A DNA stretch of 64,000 nucleotides. Origin: Saksenaea vasiformis B4078 (Eukaryota > Mucoromycota > Mucoromycetes > Mucorales > Saksenaeaceae). Positions 22,434 through 35,232 of this stretch are shown here, in pieces. The DNA lies in the NCBI GenBank assembly GCA_000697055.1, contig JNDT01001358.1, forward strand, positions 1 to 64,000, in the 5' to 3' direction. Made by a program: the position numbers and the translations under genes. The notes under the pieces are model-generated. The model made no database searches and was not told the origin of the DNA. It saw only the letters and a program-made list of their open reading frames with translations. Numbering within the stretch: the first letter of the stretch is position 1; each line of letters opens with the position of its first letter.

Positions 22434-24213
22434 AGAAGCAAGAAGGATAAACGATAGTCAAGCTAATTCTAATAAGCGTTGAGTTGGATCTGAAAAGATG
22501 CTATCAAAAGTCGGTGGGCATTCATCGGACCCATTCCTATACTTTTACCAGTCAGCTTTGATTGTATAAATACTGTTGTAATCTATTACAAGAAACCCAT
22601 TTAATCCTGGCTAGACAGTCAGGCGCCGCAAGCACGACTCCTTCAAGTCAGCTCACGACTTTTAAGCGCTCTAAATCGGATTAAAAAAAATGTGTTTAGT
22701 ACATTGGGAAAGGAAGGCTCTGAGGCAACGCGACTGTTTTAGCTAGCCTCATGACATCCAGTTCTTAAGCATGATGAATTGAAAGCCTCATGACGTTTCC
22801 AGAGGAACTATTTTTTGTCATACACTGTGAGGAAAAGAGTCTGCACGCAGCTGGCAGACTCCATGAATTCGGGTCAACTACGCAATATTTTTCCAACGAT
22901 ACATGTACTATTTATTGAACATGTAGACTAAATCATAGATAAAAATCATGAACAATTGTGTATATAACAAGTTTCCCTGTTAAGGAGTGTCTAGTTCTTA
23001 CATTCCAGACAATGATTTAATGGATTTAGGTCTCTTCAATGGATTTGGTCGTTCGTTATTGTTTTTCATCATGTGCTTCAACGTTGTGAGGATGTTTTTT
23101 TCTGCGAGAACGTCGCGCTTCCAATACTACCGCAAAGATTACATCGAAGTATAGCATGTAATTCTGCACCAGATTTACCGTGAGCGTCGGGCCGCTCCTT
23201 CTGATTCTTCAACTCTTTTTTGTTGCACGGTGTGCATCAACCATGATCACCCTCGCTGGTGCCTATACAAAAGGTATCCTCGTGAGAACTTGATATTAGT
23301 TCTCTTATCAGATTACCTTATGCTGCTTGCATAACGTGTACAACCAGTTCCCACCGTCCTCGCTGAAGCGGATAGGTTCCCGCGGATGTTGCATGACATG
23401 ACTCCGTTTCCGAACGCGACCAGGATAGGTCGATCTTACTCCTCCTTTTCATCTTTATTGCTTTTGCTTTCCCACTTCGCTTCCTTTTTTTGTCGCTTTT
23501 CTTTGTTTCAACGTCGATGTTGCCGGCACTATACTGTTTACTACTCGTCAAAAGCCGTTTTGCGATCTCCGTTACTCCTTTTTGCTTCTGCATTGTCAAA
23601 CTTCAGTCTCAATTTGCTAAATCTACTCCACTTGTTAGTAGTGTTGAAGTACTTTATTTTTTACCTGTTGTCTAAGATCATAGAGACCGGTTATCTGTTG
23701 GTGGTGTTGGTATCGGTACCGCAGAGATAAAACAAGACTTTCGATATTTGCCGATTTCATGCTTGGGATGCGGTCAATGATTTCTTTTTATTTCGGGATC
23801 ATTTTTGCTATACGAGGCACGTTTCCGGGTGGCATGGTTATATCCGCATATTCCATAATACTCCACCGTACTCGTCTTTCGAATCCTGTGTGCCCCTATA
23901 CCACTGCCGTCCACTGACACATTCGTGGCAGTGTAGCCTGGATATCCCCCCAAAATGGTGGCATCAGCAACCAGTCGTTGCATACCAGCGGGTGTCAACG
24001 GTTTCTTCGACGCTTCTCTTTTAAGACGTTTGAAGACGAATTGGACATCACAACCATCAATCCGGATAGTGTCCCTAACAGATAACACTGTAAGATGCGC
24101 AGAAGCGCCAACCGATATCCTTACCAGAATACAGACTTTTCGGTATCCAAGCTTTCTAAAATAAGGTATCCTACTTTTTTCATGGAAAACATGTCAAAGT
24201 ACAGCCTTCGTGC
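22434..24213. other. Intergenic, no gene recognised
   Basis: AT-rich sequence with small frames on both strands and no motifs. From about 23774 to 24088 a 104-codon minus-strand frame (VRDTIRIDGCDVQFVFKRL) lies just 3' of the helicase remnant and could belong to the same dead element, but I cannot identify it. Confidence 0.45.
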
Positions 24214-25741
24214 TCATTCAGGAGAGGGTATGGCGAGGCGAAGAGGATCGCCACAGTCGCGTGGAAGCTTCCCTAAAGATTGTCTGTCTACCATTACATG
24301 GCGACATTGGAAAAAATTTACAGGAAGCAAATTGAAGCGCCTGCATCCACGAGTGTCGGTGTACTTGAAAGGGCGAAAAGTCTTGTTCTCTATTGCCGAT
24401 ATTGCTGCTGTAATCAACTTGCGAGAGAACTCTCTGCAGATAAGGCGACATCCATTGGATAGCCCGTTGATGGGATCGAGATTCCCAATTGGCACTACTG
24501 GCTGATTAAGTTTCAGGCGCAGTTTGTGAGGTGACAAGCTCGCTAACACAATTGGATTGAGGTACTCCACGGGACACAGTGCGGAGTGTTCTGTGTCATT
24601 AACGCCATCGACGGATAAATACTCTTGAATGTTCCCAGGTAGTTTCTCCATTGCCTTCAGGCTTACTCTGTCAACATCTGCATTCCGAGGAGCAAAAGCA
24701 GCAGACTTGATGATATTGATGGCGTCTTCATGCGATGTCGTATCAATATTGGGCCATGTAATATCAACTATTTCTTCAATAGTCTTATTGGTATTGTACC
24801 GTTCCTCCGACAGTTGGATGATATTACAGTCTTCGGATGACATTCCATTGGGAGTGGGATGGTCGCCATTGCCGACATCAAGCAGGAAATTGGAAAATCA
24901 CTGAATGGCCGACGCATCAATCTCATTATGGGCATGTCATACGCGCATATTCTCGATAAGTCGCAATTTATGCACCTGAGGCCACCATGGCAATCGTGAG
25001 ATGCATGACTCAACAATCTGATTACGACTACCACACGGGATAATGGGCAAGATCTGCCTGAAATCGCCACCTAACACGACGATCTTGCCACCAAAGGGGA
25101 TGTCCTCTAAAGCAGGTGAATGGCTCGCATGATGTCGCGGAAAAGAGTATCAACGCATTTGATAGCTTTCTTGTTCATCATGGGTGCTTCGTCCCAGACA
25201 ATGATCGCAGCATCTTGAATGAGTCTTGCTTCGGGTGATTGAGACCTTATGGAAGGTGGAGGATAGAGGTCAAGGTTCAGAGGAAATTTGAAACGTGTGA
25301 ATGTGCAGCTGTGCTGCCTTCAAGGAGCATAGCGGCAATTCCAGAGGTTGCAACTGCAAGGGCGATATGATGATGAGAGTGTACGTATGCAAGGATCGTA
25401 TTGTAAAGGGATGTCTTCCCGGTACCTCCAGGGCCATCAATGGAGAACACATTGGAGTTGGGAGTAGACAGACCTGATGAATTGGCATACTGCAGATCTT
25501 GTTTTATGATGATGAAGGTACGCTTCTGATCATCATTAAGCAAGGGCTCTCGCTGCAATACCTGCTCATGAAGAATCTCTACATCATAATCGAGTTCAGC
25601 GGCAAAAAAGGCAGTCTCTGAATCTTCATCTTGCAGGAACAACTGAGGTAAGCTTAGGAATTCAGAGAGTGTCCCGTCGTTGGCTGCGTAGTAGCCGCTC
25701 CATGTCACGTAGTGTAGCCGAAAGACAGGTCTCTTCAACAT
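24214..25741 (-). pseudogene. Broken PIF1/Helitron-type helicase
   Basis: Superfamily-1 helicase motifs lie in order on the minus strand but in different frames. Walker A FSIDGPGGTGKTSLYN and an SGIAAMLLEG block are in the frame 25741-25277; the Walker B block AAIIVWDEAPMMNKKAI is in a second frame near 25190; [17 protein letters not shown] is in a third near 25070; YLNPIVLASLSPHKLRLKLN and DPINGLSNGCRLI lie in the frame 24843-24214. At least three frame shifts or splice failures separate them. This arrangement is known from Helitron helicases and related PIF1 proteins of fungi. No Rep nuclease domain was found upstream, so the family is Helitron or PIF1-like without a firm choice. Confidence 0.8.
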
Positions 25742-28700
25742 CTAGGTGCTCTACTGGACAAAGGAGTTTTTGTTAATTGACATCCTTACCGGGGATGTGT
25801 TTTTGATAAACAGAGCCAAAGAATTTCAAAATGATTTATACATGCCTTTAAGTACAGATCATTCTGGATGAAACCTCTACTTATCTCGAGATATTTTTAC
25901 TGCTTCCTATGGGATACTGGGAACCCACCACTGAAGCACGTCAATGCATGGCTCTAATCACCCAGGTGCGAACTATTCCCTGGATTAACACAAAACGAAC
26001 CACTTCTCGGCGCAAAGACGCATCGCTTTCCAGCGCTAGACGCACTTCGGCTTGAGCATAAAAGGCGATTTACTTGACGCAAACATTTGTTTCACATCCA
26101 GTAATACAACAGCAAAATCAAAAAAAAAGAATACCCACCTGAATTGTTGGATTATTTCAGCAATGTACCTCTCTAATAGTCTTGCATGGACGCGACCTAC
26201 GTTTCATAGACGATTTGAGAGTTGGGGTGCCGTTCCTCCAGCAGAGCGGACTATAACTGATCAAGCTTATGCTTCTAGTGCCTCTGATCTTCTAGACAAT
26301 GCCTCGCCTCATCCCTGGTGCTCTCCATCCGGGACAAAGTCTGGGCTTTCTGCAGGCCACTCTAGCAAAGTGGCGATATGGTTCTTTCTTTCCAGAGTTT
26401 CGCAGTTTATCCTCCTACAAGGAATACTTTCTGGCTCCATTTTTCCTTAAGCACGGAAGGAAGTTATTTCTGGGGACGTTAATGCATACGCCTTACTATC
26501 CGCTCTACCTTCGACTGCATGAGTGCGCCCGACTCCGCTTACATTTGTCATAGATCGTTTTCGGAAAACATTGACTAAACTTTGGAAAGCCTTAGAAAAA
26601 TTTACGATATATGCACAAAATCATCCCTAGCGACATGAATGGGAGTCCGTCGACTTAGGTTCCTTCAAAAACGTAATTCGTACAATAAAGCCAATAGCCT
26701 AAACTTTCTCATTGCTGAGGCGTGCAAGGCTCTGACTACGGAAGATCAAATGGCATGGATAAGGCAGTCTGAGCATTAGCGGGATAAATATCGCCCAAGA
26801 GAGATCGGCTGAAGTGTTGTAGTCTCAAGTCATGAAGGAGTTTGTCCGATAAGGATCCCAAGTCGTCTCAAAGAGAAGTCCATGAACTTTAGCATCGCCT
26901 CAGTACTTCATTTACCTTTCGAATTATCGATTGTGCACTGTGCTGCTTATTGAATCAAATTCTACGCTGATCCATATGGATTTGTCTACCAATTCATGTG
27001 CTGATCGCCTATCTAACTCTTGTTTAGCACAAACATGACTCTTCATGAACCCTATCTGTATAACAAAACGTTTGTCCAGTAAGCATAAGAATAGCATCAT
27101 TGTATAGCATACCAGCTAGTGTCTGCCCGTCACGTACCCTTTATTGAATCTGTATCGGGAGTCATTTGGTAGTATAATAACTTCGCTCTACGTATATAGT
27201 TCGTATTACTGTAATAAGGATAGAATGAAACACCAGAAAGGTTAGTTTCCCACAAGTCCGAGAGATTTTCCGCGCGAACTGTAGCCGAAAAGAAGGCGCT
27301 TTAGAAGACGCCTTCTTGATATACGCTTCGTGTGTTACATTTTTCTGAGGAGAAAATATCTGGGGTATTTTCAATAGGAACAATGTTGCTAAACGGAAGT
27401 CAGGGGAAAAAAAAGCTTTGTGCGTAACCAATTCCTAAATTTGTGTTCGCTATGCGTTGGCACTTGCTGTTCTTCTCGTCCGTGGAAAACACGTCAAATG
27501 ACTCGATTTGTTTGGAAAGAAACTCGTCGGTTTCTTATCATCTGCACAGAGGGGACTATGTGATCATAGTGTTCAGGAAGCAACCATTATATAATAAGGG
27601 TGGCACAAAGTTGTAGATCCTCCGCTGGCTATTTAGTCCGGTTACTATCATAACTAAACTACTTATGAATTAGAGCCTTAAGAAGTATTTCATTAATAGT
27701 TTTTCTCTCGTTCACAAAGTTTCTGGTGACTAAATAAACTAAAGGTAGTAGGCGTAGATGTACTAGAATGACGCTTCAATACAGAGCTGAAACTGACTGT
27801 GCGTACGGCTTTCATACTCTATAATGGCGCTCTCGTTTCACAACGTATTTCATAACACATAGTTTTTTCTCAATTTGTGTGCTTCGGAACGATCTTTTAT
27901 GAGAACCCCTGAATGTATTGTGCTCCAGGAAACAATTTCAGCTGGAAGTTTTGTACTCATCCAATTACGTTAAAAAATTTTCTGTGGAACAAGTCGTTTA
28001 GCGTAACGGCTCACGCTCCGACGGCGTGTCTCTCCGTGCGTAGAGCCACGAAAGTATTTGTCTTCACTGATATGCTACCCAGATTCTGCAAAGGATGAAC
28101 AAAGCATGCCGCGAGTAGTTGTTGTCTTTAGAGAAGAATCGATCTTATCTGCAATTGCGTTTAGCAACGTGTCCTTACAAAACGGGAAAGGATAATTACT
28201 GCGCATGAGCCAAGGAGCTCAAAATGCTATGTTTCAGGACCAGATGTTAGGACTCGTGATTTTCGGCGACGAACAAACGTTTAGGCAGGCTGTCAATTAT
28301 TATCGTACGTGGCGGAATGCGTGTCGCCGTTCCGAAATCAGCACCGCAGCAACGCTAATTTTTCTCAGCCAAACGCCTAATCAGTTCTGATTTTGGGTTG
28401 TTCAGAAGGCTTAACAAATGTATGTTGTGTTTCATTAACATGTTGTGTATCGGTTTTGGAATAGTGCAGCGCATTGCCAAGGTAGCATTGACAATTGTGG
28501 AATTCTTGCATAAAAACCATGCTTCATGCTTTGCTTTATTTAGAAGTGATGGTATGGAAAATTGTAAAGTAAAAAATGCGTAGCTCTTTTCTGTAAAAAA
28601 AAAAACGAAAGGAGCGCCAAGAGAAATTCCCAGGGCGCCTACACGCGATTGCTCGCTTCTATGCCTATTACTTAGATTGTTTTAGTGATATGCTTATGCA

Positions 28701-29694
28701 ACGTTAAATATAATAGGGTTAAGCCCCACAATGTTCCTGGTGACGCCAGCTAGAGCTCTCCACAGGCAGTGGCCAAATTAAAATGTCTACCCCGGCATTT
28801 CCTTTGTGTTATTCAAATAGCGCTTAATAGCCATAGGCAAAAGTGTACTACGGGAATGCGTTGATATTATCTAGACGATCTTCATTCAATCACGCTTCGC
28901 GATCTATTTCAGAAAGCTTAGTAATCGGTCTTCTCAGCAATGATCCCCGGCCAATCTTAACTCTCAAGTACGTATACTGATGCATAAATGGTCGACAAAT
29001 CTGAGAATTGACAAATAAATCGAGAATTTCCTGGATTTCAGTAGAGAACAAGATAGAGAGGATTAAGGCCGGGGATGAAACTATCGCTAGGTCATTGCAT
29101 ATCGCTGCTAAGCGGATGATAGCGGATCCTGTAGCTAAACATGTCGGCTGCGCCTGCGAGGATTTCTTTAGTTTTATGTTGCCATTATCATCTGGTTTCC
29201 GGCAATTCAACACTGCCCCTATTCTTTTCATGCTAACCAGATCGAAGGTTTTTCTCTCGCAACAGCTGACCTACTGCCGTAGTAGTGCATGAACATAGTC
29301 AGACGCCAAAAGTTCTGGACTGCGGCAGAATTCATGCCCAGCCATACAGACTACGTTTTCCAGCGGCGACATAGCTTTCAGCAACACTAACAAATGGGGA
29401 AGGTCATAACGTATGGAAGCTTGGTATCTCCGCCAGGAGTCCATCTTTACCGAGAGGCACTATCCTAGGCACGTGAAATACAAGACCTAGCAAACACAGA
29501 CAAGGAGGAGCGCGTGTTTTTCAAGATGATAGTGTTGAAGATAATCACGATTGACATCTTGTGAACAATTATTCCTAGAAACCAATGCTATCAACTACAA
29601 CGAAGAAAACAAAAAGAAAGCAAATAGAAACAGGATGCCAAAGGGAATTCCCCTTATTGCAAGGTATCATTGAATGGGAAAATTAAACCACTTT
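25742..29694. other. 4 kb without a supportable gene
   Basis: Short frames occur on both strands, some overlapping (26052-26553 in two + frames, 28890-29292 on both strands), but none shows a recognisable domain, a splice chain or a membrane pattern. Probably old mobile DNA left of the kinase gene that ends at 29695. Confidence 0.5.
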
Positions 29695-31394
29695 TTACAT
29701 AATTAATGGCTCGTCACTGTTGGAGAGTCGATTGAGATGAAGATACGCATCCGTACCGTAGCTAAAGATGGTCCACTCAGTACAGTTACCAATGTCTTAC
29801 GCATTTGCCTTACCCTTCCATCGAAATCAATTTCAGATCACCGCCAAAATACCGTGCATACTACACATTGCGCAAATAGTATCTCTAATGCTTTCATTTG
29901 CTGTATTCACTTACCAGTCTGGCAATAGGCAACCCATAGCCAAAGCCTGCCATGGGTGCTTTGAATTCTGTCTTGTTGAACTCGGGCTCCAATTCTTGCC
30001 TCTCTGCTGTTGTGTACTGCACATCCAATGTGAAAACCGGATTCTTCTTGTCATATATTTACCATGTATGTCCAAACAACTGGGATCGCTGAACGTGGAA
30101 TACCACCTCCCTCATCCGAAATCTTGATCGTGATATCCTACACACTCAACGTCGTCGTTATTATGTTGTAAAATGAAAATAAACGGTACCTCCTTGCCAT
30201 GCGCAATCACCAATTTTATCTTTGGATACTCGTCTTCGTAATCCACTCCATACCGTTCCACCACCGCACGTAACGAGTTTTTAAGCAGTTCAAAGAGCAT
30301 ATGGTTGAGATGGGATGGCACATACATAAATTCAATATCTCCCGGAGAAAACATCTGAACCTCAGGTGCCTTAAACAGGCCGTAATGCTCTTCGCAAATA
30401 AAACGCGCATTGGCTATAGCATCCTGGGCGATCTCGCGAATATTGGTTCGTGTGCAGATCACACCTACATAATCCCTCCGCGCCGGACCCCGGTAAAGCG
30501 CTGAGTGTTGCCCAATCAACATACGAATGCCGATACGTGACATGTAGAAACGATCAAGAAATTGCTGGATATCTGGATCTAATGGATGCTCCTTGTATTC
30601 TAAAACACCCTGGGCTGCAAAGAGTACAATGAATTCTTGAACGCACATTGTTCTCTGTCACAAACCAATAGTTGTCACCACAGGGTCGTGCCTTCGCTTG
30701 ATTCCTTCAATCGTCTTGACAAAGTTCTCGGTATATGTTACAATTTCTGGTGAGCATTGTACTTCGTCCATTTGATTATAATAGCTGATATGCGTTAAAT
30801 AATCTACTTGGAAAGGTATCATTCTTTACCGATGGCCATTAGGAACTTTAAATATGCCATTCTTTTGATTTGCTGGATGGGGAACACTTTCTATAGAGTG
30901 TTTCGACCTTGTGGCGCGTTTGAATTCTTCTTTCATTGCACTTGATAGCCGCGGTCGCGGCAACTCCATCAATTCCTTACGCTTTTTTAAGAACCAAGAC
31001 GCGTTTTTTTTTACAAGTTTACCTCGAATGACTGAGCATACCAATCCTTCACTTTGAGAATGGAGGGCATACTAGACAGATCTCGCGGTAGTTCTTCCAA
31101 ATCCTTGACGCGATGCGCCAGTCGTATAGGTAATTCCTCTATAAGAAGTGTCAACTATTCTTTGTCCAGGTTGAATGCCTCCTGTTCTGGTTACCATGCA
31201 GAAATTGGCTAGCTCTAAACATGGTGATTGGGGATGGTTTTTGGCCTATACATGTTCAAAGTCCATACATGTCGTCCTTATTTTATACAAGTGACGTTAC
31301 CAAACATCACCATTTGCCTCAAAGAGACACCTGTTTGAGGGAATTTCGCAAAGTGTTTTATTTTCTCGTAGAGCTTAGGCGTGATTCTGAACAT
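29695..31394 (-). CDS. Mitochondrial pyruvate (or branched-chain) dehydrogenase kinase
   Basis: Ten exons (31394-31301, 31245-31195, 31138-31023, 30975-30830, 30784-30666, 30614-30190, 30137-30063, 30016-29915, 29860-29814, 29761-29695) total 1242 nt, 413 aa. It should phosphorylate and switch off the E1-alpha subunit of a mitochondrial dehydrogenase complex (known of the family). Seen: KHFAKFPQTGVSLRQMVMFG and FRASQFLHEELPIRLAHRV of the N-terminal helical domain, RHDPVVTTIAQGVLEYK, then the GHKL ATPase fold: N box ELLKNSLRAVVE, G1 DEGGGIP, and G2 GFGYGLPIARL followed by ARYFGGDLKLISMEGYGTD. Several segments are closest to classic PDKs, so PDK is preferred over branched-chain kinase. All ten splice joints keep frame. 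Confidence 0.93.
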
Positions 31395-31700
31395 GATACA
31401 CCAGAAAGAAGGAGGTCAAAGAACAAGCCCGATCATGTCGGTCTTTTCTTTCACGTATCACATGGTCAAGAAGATGGGTTGATTTTTGTTTTTGATCAAC
31501 ACTGGCAAGTTCGTCATGTAGCAACAGAAGTGAGCGCACACACGGATACGATACATATATTTATATTATTATTTGGGAATTTCGTCCAAGCGAATATCTC
31601 AATGGGTCTCCGTCTTCGGCATAAGATCATTAATGTCATACATAACAACTGGCTAACTATTTTAAAGAACAGCAATAAAAAGGAAAAAAAAAGGATTATA

Positions 31701-32958
31701 CTATGATACAGGCTTCTGTGCAAAACATACGCCAAAGGACCACTTTGCTTCTGGTAACAATTGACACTCTTTACATAATTGGTTCAGAAACTGCGGGTAT
31801 TCTTCAGTGGTGAGACCTAGCGGTCCCAATAACATTGGTTCGCCTGTTTTGAAAATCTTGGTAACGTCCCACAAAAATTCCCGATTGAGTCGGTCAGATC
31901 CCCCTTTGTAGAAAGAAATAATTAAAAATTTATCCTTTTCCAAATTCCGAAAAAGCATACTTAGCGGAACATCTTTGATTTCGTGGTGAAGGACATCAAA
32001 TCCCGCCTGATGAGCTAGTGCCCCTAGTTTCTTTGACACGTGGGGATCTTGACCCAATCGTTCAATGGCGTTTTCAACTGTTGCCATGTTATTTACCTTG
32101 TCGTTACAACAGAACGGTAAAACTTACATTCTTTTCCAGCACGGAGAACAAAATCGTTTCCGCGATCCAACATACCAGCTTCGATAGACTGTATACATCC
32201 CCCCGGTTTGGTAACCCGGAAAAGCTCGGAAAGAACAATAGGCCATTGTTCTTTTTTGAGCGCAATGATAAATAATCGTATGTGAACAAAATCAAACGTA
32301 TTATCCGGGAATGGTAGTCGTTCGAGTACATTTGCAACTTGAAATGTTACATTGGGTGGTCGAATGTTCGTAGGAAATACATCACTGATATCAACACCAA
32401 TGAATTCACTTGCTGGGTATTCCGTAGCGATATCCTAGATAATGTTATATATCTTGGCTGATTAGCGGTTCTTCTTGTTCTTCTTACCATAATCCAAGTG
32501 CCCGGGCCGCAACCAACGTCGAGTATCCGAGCATTTGATTCCAATGGAATAAGAGGCAATCCTATATCAAGAATATTCCTAATAGTTTGCCACTCAGCAA
32601 CGAATGTTTTCATAAACAAAAAAACAAAGTTTTGGTTTACCCTTGGAACAGCGCTTTTAGTGCAAAATGTTGCTACATAAGAAAAAAAAAGACCTATCAA
32701 CACACGCTAAACGGTGCCTATTTCTATGCCACTTACACCGACGAGTCTGTCTATTTCTTCATCATCGTTCGGGAACCAATAGGCTGAGGATTCGACCCCA
32801 TGAAATTTACGTCCATTCCGAAAAACATAGTCAGACGAATGACTTGATGTAGTGAGTGAATCACGGGAGATATTGGAAACGGTGGTGTTGGTGGTGGTGG
32901 GCGTGGTACGATTTGAACGTTCGTAACGTTTCTTTGGAAATGAGAGTTTATTACCCAT
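31701..32958 (-). CDS. SAM-dependent methyltransferase with N-myristoylation signature
   Basis: Five exons (32958-32737, 32672-32641, 32578-32488, 32434-32128, 32077-31701) sum to 1029 nt, 342 aa. A class I Rossmann methyltransferase: motif I ARILDVGCGPGTWIM, motif II acidic residue in EFIGVDISD, LPFPDNTFDFVHIRL, then VTKPGGCIQSIEAG. The first residues MGNKLSF fit the N-myristoylation rule (Gly2, small residue at 6), so membrane attachment is likely (inference). Residues 8-50 are Ser/Thr-rich. Substrate unknown; similar proteins abound in Mucoromycota but I cannot name a function. It lies 307 bp upstream of the PDK start on the same strand. Confidence 0.88.
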
Positions 32959-33369
32959 TCGTCATTAATAATTTAAAAAGAGTGAATAAAAAAGAAAAAA
33001 AATGAAAGTGAAAGAAAGCTTGTAGAGATTCGCACGAGAAACCGAGAAAAAAAAATAACGAACGCTCGCGCCATGCGGTTGTTAAATGAAATGTAATGAT
33101 CGTTTTCTGTACTACCGAGCCTAATTTGGGATTGAAAGTCCACCAGTCGCTTGTGTAACCCCATTTAGTGACAGGTTAACTGGGGTGTTTAGGACAGCCA
33201 CCACGAGTTTGGGGATACATCGTGGATTGCTGAGTTGTGAATAAACGCATCCTTCCTTATTCTTTATGCATAAAAGAGCAATGACTAGGGGAAAGTGGAA
33301 AAATAAAGTGAAAAAGGTTGAAGGTCAGGTTTCCCATGCTGGGTGTCCACTACCAGGGAACCGTTGTCT
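32959..33369. other. Intergenic, no gene recognised
   Basis: Contains the methyltransferase promoter side. No convincing frame or repeat was seen. Confidence 0.5.
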
Positions 33370-34360
33370 CATTAGAATTGTCCCCAGAAAAATACTCCTT
33401 TAAACTTTAAATTGATCCAGACTCTTTTACACACCCTTGACGAAGAAAAGTACTTACAGTACAACAGCAGACCAATGTTTGTCTGCCCATAGTTGACCAG
33501 AGCATCCACCCAAAAAGAGCAGATCAGAAATTGCACAGAAATGACGGAAAGAAAATGAGTACTACCATTAGTTAAGCAACCTTCTTGTTGTGCTATGTTT
33601 CCATTCCATTTCCCGCGTGCCAATTCTTTTTTTTTTTACGTGACGTTCGATTAACCGATCCCAATCAGCGAGAGGCTGAGGCAGATCTTATCAGAAGCCT
33701 AATCTCTCCATTTCTTTTTAACCAAATATGTTGCCTTGGCTCAATTGTTTCTTTTTTCATTCTCGCATTTCGTATTTCCTCCTTTGATCAACCTAAGCAC
33801 CTGTTATCAGATTAAGCTTTTAAAATTAAGAGAACAGACATCAGTCCTTTCTCTTATCAGCTGCTACAGTTTTAGTTTTGATGTTGCCACGCATCGTATA
33901 CATGGTTACGCGAACATTGAATGAACGTTTTCTATCCATTTTTCGAAAACGTGCGTTCAAAACCGTCTCAAGGTCAAAAAAGAACAATGCGTCACAAACA
34001 AAATGATAAATAAGGGGTCAGGGGCCCACCCAAGCACACTTTTGGCATCAACTTTTGTATCGTCGCGATGACCGTCATTGCTTCCCTACATTCGCGATCG
34101 ATTGCCATGCCAACACACGATTCATCGCCATTCCGGGCCAACATCGGTACACTCATTCTACAGCTTCTAAGCTTAGTCCGTTAAGAGGAAAGATAACAAA
34201 GGTATACGCACGACCGACTGCTCGGTTGAGCCCCGAGGGACCGGTCCTATGTGTCCACATGATGATGATCCGATCCTGGAGGACACGGAGCACTTTGAAA
34301 CAACCAGCAGTTCCCGCTCAGTGTCCTACAATGCGGTTGCCAGATTGTGGTTTAAGTGAT
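33370..34360 (-). pseudogene. Decayed tandem copy of the universal-stress-protein gene 3' half
   Basis: Aligns block by block with 35110-36115, offset about 1.74-1.76 kb: ATTGATCC near 33412/35150, GAAGCCTAAT near 33693/35430, CAGATTAAG near 33808/35536, AAAAAAGAACAATGCGT near 33976/35732, TTCATCGCCATTCCG near 34121/35887. The minus-strand reading of the C-terminal block meets stop codons where the intact copy reads LLRRSVSTFL and VPVVVIR, so the copy is dead. Confidence 0.8.
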
Positions 34361-35232
34361 CTTTTTAGCATATGATTTGACAAATCTTGATTTGGGCAAC
34401 TTCAATTTAGGAAATTATGATTCTGATTTGTCATTGTTATTAACAAAGGACACCTGCTTTCTCTTTCTTTAAAGGATTCTGAACAACGCAAATGTTCTGA
34501 CAGGATGCTTAGAATAAATGTGACCCATGAGCACAGATGCTTGCAAGATATGAATTTAGATTATTCCAGGTGATGTAAACGTCGAATCCGGTTCTTTAGG
34601 AGACTTGGAAATCCGCTATGATAAATTCACTAACTCACTAACCGCGTCAAAGTGGCGCTCTGTAAGCTTCATGGGAATTCGAGAGTTTTATCGCTGTCAA
34701 TTAGGTCATCTAGCACGGACGTCGTTGAAAGTTTCTCATTTCTCTTCACCTTCTCTTGCGTGTTTCAATAACCATCGCCGTTACGTTGAAGTGACAAGGA
34801 TCAGGAGGGATGGAGAGCTTACGAAGTAAGTCACCGACATACAGCATAAAATTCTCTGACTTGTATCCCATGAACAGGATTCAGCAATGCAACGATCTTT
34901 ATTGTTTTGAGTTATTTGAGGCTGAAAGTACATGTGCATCGAAGGCGACCCGACGATCAGACGATGGCGCAAAGCGCTCGCGTTGAGACTTTATGACGCA
35001 CTTAAGTGCCATCCTGGAAGTGCAATGAAAAGAGTTCCTTCGTTGAAAAATGCGGAGGGAGTGCTTTGTAAATAGTATCGGAATAGGCAGGAGCCTGCTA
35101 GCTCATTAGAGTTGTTCCAGGGAAAAGATGCTTCTTCAAACTTTAAAATTGATCCGGAGACTTCTGAACACTTTTGACACAACGAGAAGCTTGTAGCACG
35201 ATGGCGGATTAGATTCAACTATTGCAAGGCGT
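34361..35232. other. Spacer between the two stress-protein copies
   Basis: A + strand frame at about 34580-34829 reads LEIRYDKFTNSLTA then KWRSVSFMGIREFYRC, faintly like a PC4/Sub1 ssDNA-binding domain, but lacks its second half. Otherwise no gene is recognised. The right edge from about 35110 belongs to the duplicated unit. Confidence 0.35.

Noticed and set aside
28890..29292. Overlapping ORFs of about 100 codons on both strands
   Set aside because: Neither strand has a recognisable domain; mutual overlap suggests chance openness.
31221..31706. 161-codon + strand frame
   Set aside because: Antisense to the first exons of the PDK-like gene, which has a complete in-frame exon chain and strong family motifs on the minus strand.
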